Source: Salinibacillus kushneri
GTDB taxonomy: Bacteria; Bacillota; Bacilli; Bacillales; Alkalibacillaceae
DNA: 64,000 nt
Direction of reading: 5' to 3'
Assembly (NCBI RefSeq): GCF_900111405.1
Contig: NZ_FOHJ01000010.1
Location: 49,460 to 113,459, forward strand
This document shows, piece after piece, positions 35,115 through 44,361 of the stretch. Positions within the stretch are counted from its first letter, which is position 1; the number at the start of each line of letters is the position of its first letter. A model generated the notes under the pieces. It was not told the origin of the DNA. It worked only from the letters and a program-made list of their open reading frames with translations, and ran no database searches. The translations under genes and the position numbers were made by a program.

Positions 35115-36197
35115 ATGAGAACAAAAGACATCATTCCATCACTTACACCATACAAACCGGGAAAGACCATTAATGAGGTCAAAAAAGAGCGCGGTCTTTC
35201 TAAAATTGTAAAGCTTGCATCAAATGAGAATGTGTATGGACCTTCGCCACTGGTGCTCGATAAATTGCGTGAGTTTGGACAGGATTTTCAACTATATCCA
35301 GATGGTTATGCAAGAGAACTGAGAGAACGTGTTTCTGACCATTTAGATGTAAATAGGGATCAGCTTATTTTTGGCGCAGGATCAGATGAAATTGTTCAGA
35401 TGCTTTGCCGTACTTATTTAGAAAATGGCTCCAATACAGTAATGGCACATCCTACATTTCCCCAATATAAACATCATGCTGTTATTGAAGGAGCAGAAGT
35501 TCGGGAAATACCTGTTAAGAATGGATATCATCAGCTAGACCAAATGTTGGAAGCTATTGATGATTTCACCAGGATTGTGTGGTTATGTACGCCCAATAAT
35601 CCGACTGGTTGTTATATTAATGAGGAGCAATTACTCTCTTTTATCAAGCAATGCCCTGAGCATGTATTAATTGTATTGGATGAAGCTTATTACGAATATG
35701 TTATGGCAGATGATTATCCTGACTCTTTATCGTTACTAGAAAACTATCAAAATATCATGATTTTACGAACCTTTTCAAAGGCTTACGGATTAGCAGGTTT
35801 TCGTGTGGGTTATGGTATTAGTTCCCAAGAAGTCATTCGTCATTTAAATACGATTAGAGGCCCCTTCAACGTAACGTCAATTGGTCAATATGCAGCGTTG
35901 AATGCCCTTGAGGATCAGGATTATATTCGAAAGGTCCGGCAGCAAAATCGAAAGATTCAAGGGCAAGTGGAAGCTTTTTGTAGACAATATTATCTTGCCT
36001 ATGACCCATCTGAGACAAACTTTTTACTAATACACCTGCCTAAATCCGGACTGGACGTATCAGATCAATTATTAGATGAAGGCTTTATTGTAAGAGCTGG
36101 TGAATTATTAGGTATTGAACAGAGTATTCGCGTTACGATTGGTAAAGAAGAAGATATGAAAGAATTTATGAATGTGCTATCAAAATGTTTAGAATAA
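35115..36197 (+). CDS. hisC: Histidinol-phosphate / aromatic aminotransferase
   Basis: 360-aa PLP enzyme, aminotransferase class I/II. PLP lysine lies in TFSKAYGLAGFRVGYG near residue 222; the substrate block ASNENVYGPSP near 36 and DEAYYEY near 193 are typical of HisC. In Bacillus this single enzyme serves both histidine and aromatic amino acid synthesis, which explains its place in the aro operon. RBS gaggaggct before ATG 35115. Confidence 0.95.
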   Translation: MRTKDIIPSLTPYKPGKTINEVKKERGLSKIVKLASNENVYGPSPLVLDKLREFGQDFQLYPDGYARELRERVSDHLDVNRDQLIFGAGSDEIVQMLCRTYLENGSNTVMAHPTFPQYKHHAVIEGAEVREIPVKNGYHQLDQMLEAIDDFTRIVWLCTPNNPTGCYINEEQLLSFIKQCPEHVLIVLDEAYYEYVMADDYPDSLSLLENYQNIMILRTFSKAYGLAGFRVGYGISSQEVIRHLNTIRGPFNVTSIGQYAALNALEDQDYIRKVRQQNRKIQGQVEAFCRQYYLAYDPSETNFLLIHLPKSGLDVSDQLLDEGFIVRAGELLGIEQSIRVTIGKEEDMKEFMNVLSKCLE

Positions 36198-36213
36198 GGA
36201 GAGTCAAGGAAAG

Positions 36214-37314
36214 ATGAGTAGAGTTTTCATCGTAGGACTGGGACTAATTGGTGCTTCTTTAGCCAAAAATATTAAAATGAATCAGCCGAAAACCATCATA
36301 ATCGGACTTGATTCAAATTCAGAAACCACCCGTTATGCATTGAAATATCATATTATCGATGAAGAAGCCCCTTCTTTTGAACAAGGCGTTCATCAGGCGG
36401 ATGTCATTATTTTAGGCACACATATTCAAATTACATTGGACTATATAAAACGTCTTAATGCTTTAGATCTCCAAACAGAGAAAATCGTAACCGATGTTTC
36501 ATCTGTGAAAAAACCTATTATGGATGTAGCTAAAGAATTAACGAATTCATCTGTAAAATTTATAGGTGGACATCCTATGGCAGGCTCTCATAAACATGGT
36601 ATTGAGGCAGCCAAAAGTCATTTATTTGAAAATGCTTATTATATTTTAACTCCAGTTACATCTGGACTCGATAAACAGATTCAGATACTGAAAGACTTAT
36701 TGAAACCTACTAAAAGTTATTTTATCGAACTAAGTGAGAAAGAGCATGATAAAATGACTGGCATTGTTTCTCACTTTCCGCATTTAATTGCTTCCTCTCT
36801 CGTTCATCAGGCGAGAAATTGGCAGGATGAGTATCCTTTTATCCCCAAACTGGCTGCAGGGGGATTTAGAGACATTACAAGAATAGCCTCCAGTAATCCG
36901 GATTTATGGGAAGATATATTATTCCAAAATAAGGGTGAGATGGTTCAATTTCTATCAGAGTGGATTGACGAGATGAAAAATGTAAGAGAACTGCTTATTT
37001 CCAATAACCATGAAGATGTGCATCAATACCTGGATCTGGCTAAAACGTACCGGGATGGATTGCCGAAAAAGAAGAAAGGTGCACTGCCAAACTTTTACGA
37101 TATTTTTGTTGATTTATATGATAGACCTGGGGAATTATATAAGGTTATGAAAAAATTAGCCGAGAATGAGGTTAATATTATTAATATTAATATTCTTGAA
37201 ATAAGAGAAAACATGACCGGAGTGCTTCGTGTAACCTTACAGACAGAAGAAGAGCAGTGGACAGCAATGAAAGTATTGGAGAACAATGGATATGAAGTAT
37301 CACTTGAAGAATAA
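36214..37314 (+). CDS. tyrA: Prephenate dehydrogenase with ACT domain
   Basis: 366-aa enzyme converting prephenate to 4-hydroxyphenylpyruvate. N-terminal Rossmann motif GLGLIGASL (7-15), HPMAGSHKHG block near 122 and an ACT domain from about residue 295 to the end, presumably for tyrosine feedback. B. subtilis TyrA is 371 aa with the same architecture. RBS aaggagag before ATG 36214. Confidence 0.96.
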   Translation: MSRVFIVGLGLIGASLAKNIKMNQPKTIIIGLDSNSETTRYALKYHIIDEEAPSFEQGVHQADVIILGTHIQITLDYIKRLNALDLQTEKIVTDVSSVKKPIMDVAKELTNSSVKFIGGHPMAGSHKHGIEAAKSHLFENAYYILTPVTSGLDKQIQILKDLLKPTKSYFIELSEKEHDKMTGIVSHFPHLIASSLVHQARNWQDEYPFIPKLAAGGFRDITRIASSNPDLWEDILFQNKGEMVQFLSEWIDEMKNVRELLISNNHEDVHQYLDLAKTYRDGLPKKKKGALPNFYDIFVDLYDRPGELYKVMKKLAENEVNIININILEIRENMTGVLRVTLQTEEEQWTAMKVLENNGYEVSLEE

Positions 37315-37337
37315 CGATAGAAAAAGGTGTGGTGAAG

Positions 37338-38630
37338 TTGAAAAAAACCATTCATCTGAAAGATATGGCGTTAAAAGGGGACATTAAAGTACCAGGTGAT
37401 AAATCTATGTCCCACAGAGCTGTTATTTTTGGTGCCCTTTCTACAGGAAAAACAGTCATTCATGATTTCTTGTCCGGGGAAGATTGCCTTCGTACGATAA
37501 AAGCATTTCAACAAATGGGAGTCGACGTACATCAGGACGGACAAACGGTTACTATTGATAGCAAGGGAGCTCATTATTTTACCGAGCCTCATGATACTAT
37601 CCATTTTGGAAACTCAGGAACAACGGCAAGATTGTTATTAGGCGTCTTAGCCGGACGGCCTTTTCATTCCGTGTTAACTGGTGACGATTCATTATCAAAA
37701 CGACCAATGGACAGGGTAACCATGCCTATACAACAAATGGGAGCTCGAACAGATGGCCGTAGTAATGGCAGGCAGTTGCCCATGAGTATCAGAGGCGGGA
37801 CACTTTCACCAATCGAATACGAATTACCTGTAAATAGCGCCCAAGTAAAGTCAGCCGTACTACTGGCAGGATTATTTGCTAATGGTATAACAACTGTTAT
37901 TGAGCCAATTCCAACTCGGGATCACACTGAACGGATGATTAAAGCTTTTGGAGGAAAAATTGACCGTTTAAATCATCGAATTTCTATTAATGGTCATCAG
38001 AGCTTACAAGGTACAGAATTATCGATACCAGGTGATATATCCTCTGCCAGTTTCTATATTGCCGGAACCTTGCTAGCCGAACATAGTGATATCACGATTG
38101 CAGAAGTCGGGTTAAATCCAACAAGAACCGGAATTATTGATGTACTGGAAGAAATGGGAGCAGATATTCAAGTTGAAACAACAAAGTATATAGGTGATGA
38201 ACCAGTAGGAAGCATTCATGTTCAGTCCAGTAATTTGAAGGGAATAACCATTTCAGGGAATATGATACCTAGGGTCATTGACGAAATCCCTTTACTGGCA
38301 CTATTAGCCACACAGGCAGAGGGAGAAACGCTCATAAAAGATGCTAAAGAATTACGATTTAAAGAAACTGATCGTATCAAAACCATTGTACAGGTCTTAA
38401 ATACATTGGGAGCAAACGTTATCGAATTAGAGGATGGAATGAAGATTAAGGGAAGAGCAAAATTACAAGGGGGAACGGTTTCTTCTTATGGAGATCACCG
38501 TATTGGGATGATGGAAGCCATTGCTTCTCTCATTACAAATGAAGCTGTTGAAATTGAAAATCCAAACTGTATAAGCATATCCTATCCTAACTTCTTTGAG
38601 GATTTACAAAATTTAAGTCGTCCATTGTAA
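37338..38630 (+). CDS. aroE: EPSP synthase (3-phosphoshikimate 1-carboxyvinyltransferase)
   Basis: About 430 aa, the sixth shikimate step, target of glyphosate (AroA elsewhere). Blocks seen: PGDKSMSHRA near residue 20, GNSGTTARLL near 92 and LSKRPMDRV near 119. The alanine after GNSGTT is as in Bacillus, the class that includes naturally tolerant enzymes, but tolerance cannot be read from this. Start uncertain: TTG 37338 fits the ggtgtgg site; GTG 37329 or 37332 are alternatives. Last of the aro operon. Confidence 0.95.
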   Translation: MKKTIHLKDMALKGDIKVPGDKSMSHRAVIFGALSTGKTVIHDFLSGEDCLRTIKAFQQMGVDVHQDGQTVTIDSKGAHYFTEPHDTIHFGNSGTTARLLLGVLAGRPFHSVLTGDDSLSKRPMDRVTMPIQQMGARTDGRSNGRQLPMSIRGGTLSPIEYELPVNSAQVKSAVLLAGLFANGITTVIEPIPTRDHTERMIKAFGGKIDRLNHRISINGHQSLQGTELSIPGDISSASFYIAGTLLAEHSDITIAEVGLNPTRTGIIDVLEEMGADIQVETTKYIGDEPVGSIHVQSSNLKGITISGNMIPRVIDEIPLLALLATQAEGETLIKDAKELRFKETDRIKTIVQVLNTLGANVIELEDGMKIKGRAKLQGGTVSSYGDHRIGMMEAIASLITNEAVEIENPNCISISYPNFFEDLQNLSRPL

Positions 38631-38696
38631 CGTAATGTCGTATAAAAATGAAGAAGTCTTCATATTTTGTATCAACCACAAAAAGGGAGGCAAAAT

Positions 38697-39551
38697 GTGA
38701 AGGCTTTTTATTTTGAAAATATGATGGTTCATCAAGAAGGTGAATGGAAAAGGAAGAAAATCGTGTTTACGAAAAACCTTTTTCTCCCTGCTCGTTCTCT
38801 TGATTGGATGCCAAATAGAAAAATACAAGTAAATGTTTTCAAAATGAGTCCGGGTAAAGTTTATGTGGATATAGAATTTCCATTAAACCAAAAGTCTTTA
38901 CAAGATCATCATGTCAGAAGATATTTATATCAAGGAACCTCTCTTGTCATTTCTGCAATCGATTTACGCCCCCACATGGATTGGAAGCGTGATTTTCATA
39001 ATTATAGCGACGAATTATCAGGCATTGCGATTGATTATTTGGTTGTTCCTAAAGTTAACATCAAATATTTAACCCCCGATATGATTCGGTATTTTGGACT
39101 CCAGCATGTCCCTTTCATTCTTGTGTATGCAGAACATCCCCGTGATCTTAAAGATATCCAATGGGGATGGTTAAATCAAATGCAGACGTTAGTCAGGATT
39201 CCAATTGGTTGTATGGAGCACCCTCTTTCCAAATTCATGATGCAGGAGTTAAATCACTTTTCCTTTCAAGTACTCCCCGAAATGATATCAACTAATCCGT
39301 TATCAAAAGACACCCTTAACCAGACAGGAATTTCCAGAAAGAAAGGCGAAATTAACCTATACAGGGACACAGATTTTAATTTATATGTTAACCGTAATCA
39401 AAAAAGGGAATATTGTCGTAAAGTTCAAGCCCCGTATATTTCAGTTATTAGGGGGAACGTGGTAAAATTAAATCAAACCATTTATGATCAAAAAGGATTC
39501 GGTGAATTTTGTAACCATACAATACAGCCTCGATTGAAACAAAGGTTTTAG
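38697..39551 (+). CDS. Unrecognised 284-aa protein between aroE and ypiA
   Basis: No family recognised with confidence. Start GTG 38697 has gggagg six bases upstream. There is no signal peptide or membrane helix. The layout resembles a degenerate amidohydrolase. The N-terminus MKAFYFENMMVHQEGEWK looks like the small beta domain of that superfamily. AIDLRPHMDW near residue 90 recalls the metal-binding IDxHxH strand but with only one histidine, and further barrel-like strands follow (IDYLVVPKVNI, FILVYAEH, VRIPIGCMEHP). Metal ligands appear incomplete, so a binding rather than catalytic role is plausible. B. subtilis has no gene here, and ypiA begins 15 bp on. Confidence 0.6.
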   Translation: MKAFYFENMMVHQEGEWKRKKIVFTKNLFLPARSLDWMPNRKIQVNVFKMSPGKVYVDIEFPLNQKSLQDHHVRRYLYQGTSLVISAIDLRPHMDWKRDFHNYSDELSGIAIDYLVVPKVNIKYLTPDMIRYFGLQHVPFILVYAEHPRDLKDIQWGWLNQMQTLVRIPIGCMEHPLSKFMMQELNHFSFQVLPEMISTNPLSKDTLNQTGISRKKGEINLYRDTDFNLYVNRNQKREYCRKVQAPYISVIRGNVVKLNQTIYDQKGFGEFCNHTIQPRLKQRF

Positions 39552-39566
39552 AAAGAAGGTTTTACA

Positions 39567-40820
39567 ATGCATATCATTGAAGAAGCAAGACAGCAAGTAG
39601 AACAGGGAAATACAGAGAAAGGATTAAAATTACTGCAATCATATGAGTCAGAGGCAAATGATGATGAAAGGTTTAATATTGCACTTCTTTATCATCAATG
39701 GGGACTCTTAGAACAGGCTGAAAAGCTGTTTCTGCAATTGATGGATAAATACCCAAAAGAGGGTGAACTTAAGCTATATTTAGCGGAAATTTATGTTGAT
39801 AAAGAACAAGATGATCAAGCAATTGAGATTCTAAATCAATTTGATAAGGACGATGACTACTATATTCCATCTTTAATGGAATTAGCTGATTTATATCAGT
39901 CACAAGGACTGTATGAGGTAGCTGAACATAAGCTTTTAGAAGCCAAGCAAATCCTGCCGAATGAACCAGTGATTGATTTTGCTTTAGGAGAATTATTTTT
40001 TGTAAGTGGTGAATATAAAAAATCCATTCCTCATTATGAAAAAGCGTTGAAAGGTGACACTACCTATAATGATGTCAATGTTGAGCACCGGTTAGCTGAA
40101 GCTCTAGCTCTCATTGGAGATTGGGAAAAGGCTTTAGAATACTTTCAAACAAGCGATCAGACAGACTCGCCGGATATTCTGTTCCGCTATGGTTTTACAG
40201 CCTATCAATCCGAAAGAATGGACATCGCCATCAATATGTGGGAAAAGGTATTAGAGGCTGACCCTTATTATCAATCTGTATATTCTCTATTAGCAAAGGC
40301 CTATGAGCAAGAAGGACTGCTTGAGAAGGCTTATGAAACGGCTAAAAAAGGCTTAAAAGAGGATGAATTAAATAAAGAGCTCCTATTCTTTTCAGGACAG
40401 ATTGCCAATCAACTGGGAAAGCTGGATGAGGCTTTTGAAGATTTACAAGAAGCGATTGCCATTGATCCAGGATATAAGGAAGCTGTTGTTGCATTAGTTG
40501 AACTGTATAAGAATGAGGAAGATCATGAGAATATTAAAGATTTATTAGAAAATTTAAAACAGGAAGATGAGCTCGATCCCTTGTATCAATGGGAGTTAGC
40601 CAAGGCATATTATGAATTAGAGGAATATGATTTAGCATTAAACAACTATAAGGAAGCATATAATGCATTTACAAATGATGCAGACTTCTTGAAGGAATAT
40701 GGATATATGTTAGTTGAAGAAGGGAGGATGAAAGAAGCCAAAGAGGTGCTTTCAAAATACTTATCTATTGAACCGTCTGACACATATGTGGAGGAATTTG
40801 TGCTCCGTTTAAACCAGTAA
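39567..40820 (+). CDS. ypiA: TPR-repeat protein YpiA
   Basis: 417-aa protein built of about ten tetratricopeptide repeats, very acidic, no signal peptide. Repeats such as LGELFFVSGEYKKSIPHYEKAL and DEAFEDLQEAIAIDPGYKEA are clear. YpiA family, same place as in B. subtilis (423 aa). A cytoplasmic scaffold; partner unknown. Followed by ypiB. Confidence 0.9.
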   Translation: MHIIEEARQQVEQGNTEKGLKLLQSYESEANDDERFNIALLYHQWGLLEQAEKLFLQLMDKYPKEGELKLYLAEIYVDKEQDDQAIEILNQFDKDDDYYIPSLMELADLYQSQGLYEVAEHKLLEAKQILPNEPVIDFALGELFFVSGEYKKSIPHYEKALKGDTTYNDVNVEHRLAEALALIGDWEKALEYFQTSDQTDSPDILFRYGFTAYQSERMDIAINMWEKVLEADPYYQSVYSLLAKAYEQEGLLEKAYETAKKGLKEDELNKELLFFSGQIANQLGKLDEAFEDLQEAIAIDPGYKEAVVALVELYKNEEDHENIKDLLENLKQEDELDPLYQWELAKAYYELEEYDLALNNYKEAYNAFTNDADFLKEYGYMLVEEGRMKEAKEVLSKYLSIEPSDTYVEEFVLRLNQ

Positions 40821-40855
40821 GCTGACGGACCGAAATGGAAGGAGGGGTTTCGTTC

Positions 40856-41407
40856 ATGACTGTATCTGTTCTTCAAAAAAAGAGATTTATTAATTGGTTT
40901 TTAAATAACTATCAATTGAAAAGAAGAGAAAGTGTCTGGATTTTAAATTATTTGATGAATCACGAGCGCGTTCTCAAAAATGTTCATTTTGTTGAAGAAG
41001 CCAGATTATGTCCGAAAGGAGTTATCATATCAAGCAAATGTGTCGATGATCCTCCTTTTCGTTTTTATAAAGAACAAGTCATGACATCTGATCCTGAAAA
41101 ATCATTCCATGATATCCGGTTAAATGATCACGAAACAATTTATATTCAGCTGAACTTTCAAAATGCCAATCAGTCCTATCGTTATGCAGGTGTACTTGAA
41201 GAAAATCCTTATTTACCCAATGATTATTTTATTACAGAAAAAGACCAGCAAGAAGCAGAAAATTTATTAAATCGAATGATTTATGAATTTCAATTAAAGA
41301 AGATTCAGGAGGAAATTGATCAGGCATTAGATGAAGGGGATAAAGAAAGATTTCATCAATTGATTAAAGAGCTTCATCAATTATCAGATGAAACGTCACA
41401 TGTTTGA
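40856..41407 (+). CDS. ypiB: YpiB (UPF0302) protein
   Basis: 183-aa protein of the UPF0302 family: an N-terminal helical part with [23 protein letters not shown] and the late [20 protein letters not shown] helix. Length matches B. subtilis YpiB (179 aa). ATG 40856 chosen with aaggagggg upstream; the frame opens a little earlier. In B. subtilis ypiB and ypiF are co-transcribed with qcrABC; here ypiB is followed by its own terminator. Function unknown. Confidence 0.88.
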   Translation: MTVSVLQKKRFINWFLNNYQLKRRESVWILNYLMNHERVLKNVHFVEEARLCPKGVIISSKCVDDPPFRFYKEQVMTSDPEKSFHDIRLNDHETIYIQLNFQNANQSYRYAGVLEENPYLPNDYFITEKDQQEAENLLNRMIYEFQLKKIQEEIDQALDEGDKERFHQLIKELHQLSDETSHV

Positions 41408-41410
41408 GGG

Positions 41411-41436
41411 GACTATCCTATAAGGGTAGTCTTTTT
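41411..41436 (+). terminator. Terminator of ypiA-ypiB
   Basis: Eight-bp stem gactatcc / gggtagtc (41411-41418, 41424-41431; one T-G pair) and T5 tail. Confidence 0.8.
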
Positions 41437-41489
41437 AATGTCTGGAATTTTTATATTTAAAAAGGGTGTCTAAGAAATAATATTGTCCT

Positions 41490-41550
41490 AATCAGTCGCC
41501 TCCGCTTTTCTTTGTCCAGCTGCGGCTCCTGACCTGGGTAGACATAGTTA
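41490..41550 (+). repeat. Intergenic repeat fragment
   Basis: Contains cagtcgcctccgcttttctt followed at once by tgtccagctgcggctcctg and tagacatag. Both blocks also occur, in the other order and about 70 bp apart, in the repeat at 47570-47692. This arrangement looks like the junction of two head-to-tail copies or a rearranged remnant. Confidence 0.5.
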
Positions 41551-41586
41551 ACTGGAGAGGAAATGAATCCTATGTTTAACAGAGGC
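41551..41586 (+). mobile_element. Right-end fragment of an IS1595-type short element
   Basis: actggagaggaaatgaatcc followed by tatgtttaacagaggc matches the right end of the short element at 15742 over about 36 bp, including the terminal tttaacagag. No left end is visible, so it is a truncated copy fused to the neighbouring repeat. Confidence 0.5.
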
Positions 41587-41658
41587 TTAAAAAATGTTTA
41601 TCTTTATGAATAGTTTTAGTAAAATGTAGTAGAAAATATATGTATAGGGGTGTGTGGT

Positions 41659-42126
41659 ATGAAGTGGAAGAAGCAGGATATAGAGCAGTATGTAAAAGCA
41701 AAGGAATATATTGATACAGCCATCATACCCTTAGTTCCCTTTTCGATGGGGAGTACTGATGATGAGCTAACTTCTTTGACGTATCAAAATGAAGTGATGG
41801 ATTTATTTGTGGACCGCGTGGAACGTGAGTATAAGGGGAGAATTTTTCGTTTACCCTCTTATACATATACAAAATCATCAAATTTGGAAAATGAAATGGA
41901 ACGACTGAATTCTTTTTATGAAGAAATATGCAAGCAGCCCTTTAAGTATGTTTTTTATTTAACATTTGATTCCAAATGGAAGAAATTCGAAAAAGGTTTA
42001 GGAGGGCACTTGCTCTGGGTACCAGTAATGAAGGATGGTGATTTGAATAGCGAAGAAACCCAGAAGCTTTTAGTGGATCAGATGGAGCAGGTTACGGATT
42101 TAATTCAAACTTATTGGGTAGAATGA
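41659..42126 (+). CDS. ypiF: YpiF (DUF2487) protein
   Basis: 155-aa soluble protein of the DUF2487 family with the N-terminal WKKQDIEQYVKAKEYIDTAIIPLVPFS that marks it. Located directly upstream of qcrA, as in B. subtilis. ATG 41659 preferred (ggggtgtgtgg upstream); GTG 41650 is in frame. Function unknown; conserved linkage suggests an accessory role for the bc complex. Confidence 0.85.
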   Translation: MKWKKQDIEQYVKAKEYIDTAIIPLVPFSMGSTDDELTSLTYQNEVMDLFVDRVEREYKGRIFRLPSYTYTKSSNLENEMERLNSFYEEICKQPFKYVFYLTFDSKWKKFEKGLGGHLLWVPVMKDGDLNSEETQKLLVDQMEQVTDLIQTYWVE

Positions 42127-42191
42127 AAACGATAAAAATCCCCAATTTTCTAATCATTTTTGAACAAAGTCGTACAAAATCGTGAATTTGA

Positions 42192-42220
42192 TTGACCAGA
42201 TTTCCAGATTGCGCTATCAT
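42192..42220 (+). promoter_or_regulatory. Sigma-A promoter of qcrABC
   Basis: TTGACC at 42192-42197, a 17-base spacer, and TATCAT at 42215-42220, each one base from consensus, 78 bp before qcrA. It gives qcrABC its own start apart from ypiF. Confidence 0.7.
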
Positions 42221-42297
42221 TGTAATGTCCTAGTAAACATGTATAATTTTAACGACCTTAATGCTTGAAATACATGAGTAGAGGGGGGAAAAACTAA

Positions 42298-42813
42298 ATG
42301 AGTGAAGACAAGAATAAACAAGTTTCCCGCCGGCAGTTTTTAAATTATACACTAACCGGTGTTGGTGGATTTATGGCTGCTGGAATGTTGGCTCCAATGG
42401 TTCGTTTTGCTATTGATCCTGTTTTGCAACCTGAAGCAGGTGGAGATTTCGTTTCAGCAGAAATTGCTGAAGAGGATATTACGACCGAACCCCAAAGAGT
42501 CACATTTAAAGTTGAACAAGTTGATGCATGGTATGAATCAACCGTTGAAAAAGTTGCATGGGTTTACAAACAGGAGGATGGCAGTATTATAGCCCTTGAT
42601 CCTACGTGTACCCATTTAGGATGTATTGTTGGTTGGGACTCTAATGAAGATCATCCGGACCATTTCTATTGCCCATGTCACGGTGGACTTTACACAAAAG
42701 ATGGTGTAAACGTACCAAATACTCCACCAACCGCACCTTTAAGCGTTTATGAACAAAAAATTGAAAACGGAATTCTTTATTTAGGCAAATCCATACCAAG
42801 AGAGGAGGCGTAA
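42298..42813 (+). CDS. qcrA: Menaquinol:cytochrome c reductase Rieske subunit
   Basis: 171-aa Rieske iron-sulfur protein. A twin-arginine motif (SRRQFLNYTL) precedes a membrane anchor at about residues 15-35, so export is by the Tat route. The [2Fe-2S] ligands are in CTHLGC (about 104-109) and CPCHGG (about 125-130). It passes electrons from menaquinol to cytochrome c. RBS agaggggg before ATG 42298; qcrB follows after 3 bp. Confidence 0.97.
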   Translation: MSEDKNKQVSRRQFLNYTLTGVGGFMAAGMLAPMVRFAIDPVLQPEAGGDFVSAEIAEEDITTEPQRVTFKVEQVDAWYESTVEKVAWVYKQEDGSIIALDPTCTHLGCIVGWDSNEDHPDHFYCPCHGGLYTKDGVNVPNTPPTAPLSVYEQKIENGILYLGKSIPREEA

Positions 42814-42816
42814 TAC

Positions 42817-43491
42817 ATGCTGCAAAAGATTTATGACTGGATAGATGAGCGTGTTGATATAACACCTATTTGGCGTGATATTGCGGACCATGAAGTTCCA
42901 GAGCATGTAAACCCTGCTCATCATTTTTCTGCATTTGTTTATTGTTTTGGTGGTTTAACATTCTTTGTAACGGTAATTCAAATATTATCCGGAATGTTTT
43001 TAACCATGTATTACGTGCCTGATATTGAAAATGCTTGGAACTCAGTTTTTTATCTGCAACAAGAGGTTGCACATGGACAAATTGTTCGCGGGATGCATCA
43101 CTGGGGTGCTAGTGTTGTTATCGTTATGCTATTTTTACATACGTTACGTGTATTCTTCCAAGGGGCATATAAGAAACCACGTGAATTAAACTGGATTGTT
43201 GGTGTTCTATTGTTCTTTGTTATGTTAGCCCTTGGTTTAACTGGATATTTATTACCTTGGGATAACAAAGCATTATTCGCAACAGAAGTTACCCTGCAAA
43301 TTGCAGAAAGTGTACCGTTTATCGGAGAGGATTTAAAAATACTACTGGCAGGAGACCCTCATATTGTAGGAGCGCAAACGCTTACCAGGTTCTTTGCCAT
43401 ACACGTATTCTTCCTTCCTGCTGCATTATTTGTATTAATGGCTGTTCACTTTATCATGATTCGTCGCCAAGGTATTTCTGGACCATTGTAA
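42817..43491 (+). CDS. qcrB: Menaquinol:cytochrome c reductase cytochrome b subunit
   Basis: 224-aa cytochrome b6-type protein with four transmembrane helices. It carries histidine pairs for the two b haems (in GMHHWGAS and LFLHTLRVF, then in RFFAIHVFF and MAVHFIM) and a cysteine near 43 as in the b6 type. The short form corresponds to b6, with subunit IV encoded in qcrC. Same length as in B. subtilis. Confidence 0.97.
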   Translation: MLQKIYDWIDERVDITPIWRDIADHEVPEHVNPAHHFSAFVYCFGGLTFFVTVIQILSGMFLTMYYVPDIENAWNSVFYLQQEVAHGQIVRGMHHWGASVVIVMLFLHTLRVFFQGAYKKPRELNWIVGVLLFFVMLALGLTGYLLPWDNKALFATEVTLQIAESVPFIGEDLKILLAGDPHIVGAQTLTRFFAIHVFFLPAALFVLMAVHFIMIRRQGISGPL

Positions 43492-43522
43492 GAATCAATA
43501 GAAGGAAAAGGAGGGATTTCCA

Positions 43523-44287
43523 GTGCATAGAGGAAAAGGTATGAAGTTTGTAGGCGATTCACGTGTTCGCGAGAATGATGATCGCCATATACCAAAGGAT
43601 TATTCCGAATATCCTGGACGAACGGAGCCATTTTGGCCTAACTTTTTACTGAAGGAATGGCTTGCTGGAGCTGTTTTCCTTGTTGGGTTTTTATGTTTGA
43701 CAGTGGCGGCACCTGCTCCACTTGAAAAAATGGCTGACCCATCTACACCAGGATACATTCCATTACCTGACTGGTATTTCTTATTTTTATATCAACTATT
43801 AAAATATCCATTTGCTAGTGGTGATTATGTTGTCATCGGTACTGTTGTTATTCCAGGACTTGCTTTTGGCGGATTACTCCTTGCTCCATTTTTAGATCGA
43901 GGTCCTGAACGCAGACCGACAAGACGTCCGGTTGCAACGAGTTTAATGCTTATAGCGATTGTGGCTGTCTTTTTCTTAACTTGGGAAGCTTCAAGTCATG
44001 TTGACTGGGAAACTCGTGCAGAGCAAAATAAAATCGTTGAGGACGTTGAAATTGATAAGGAAAGTGAAGGGTATCAAGTTTATTCAGACCAAAGCTGTAT
44101 GTCCTGTCATGGTGAAAACTTAGAGGGTGTTAGCGGACCTTCATTAATTGGTACCGAACACTCTGCTGATGAAATTAAGGATATTGCAAAAAATGGAATT
44201 GGTTCCATGCCAGCAGGTCAATTTGAAGGTTCTGATGAAGAACTTCAGAAGCTAGCTGATTTTATTGCTGGCTTAGGCGAAGAATAA
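43523..44287 (+). CDS. qcrC: Menaquinol:cytochrome c reductase subunit IV / cytochrome c fusion
   Basis: 254 aa. The first about 165 residues are subunit IV-like with three transmembrane helices and the Qo-site block PDWYFLFLYQLLKYP. The C-terminal 85 residues are a cytochrome c domain with haem motif CMSCH near 192-196 and methionine ligand in GSMPAGQ near 229. This fusion is the known Bacillus arrangement. GTG start 43523 with aaaggaggg. A strong hairpin follows. Confidence 0.97.
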   Translation: MHRGKGMKFVGDSRVRENDDRHIPKDYSEYPGRTEPFWPNFLLKEWLAGAVFLVGFLCLTVAAPAPLEKMADPSTPGYIPLPDWYFLFLYQLLKYPFASGDYVVIGTVVIPGLAFGGLLLAPFLDRGPERRPTRRPVATSLMLIAIVAVFFLTWEASSHVDWETRAEQNKIVEDVEIDKESEGYQVYSDQSCMSCHGENLEGVSGPSLIGTEHSADEIKDIAKNGIGSMPAGQFEGSDEELQKLADFIAGLGEE

Positions 44288-44307
44288 AAGCTTACGAAAT
44301 CGATAGT

Positions 44308-44338
44308 AAGGAAGCTGACTTCTAAAGTCAGCTTCCTT
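44308..44338 (+). terminator. Hairpin terminator after qcrC
   Basis: Perfect 14-bp inverted repeat aaggaagctgactt / aagtcagcttcctt (44308-44321, 44325-44338) with a 3-base loop; T run short. Confidence 0.7.
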
Positions 44339-44361
44339 TATGCATAAGGAGTTATGTTTCA

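Noticed and set aside
42866..43072. Minus-strand frame opposite qcrB
   Set aside because: It is a shadow of a highly conserved gene, with no ribosome site and no recognisable protein.
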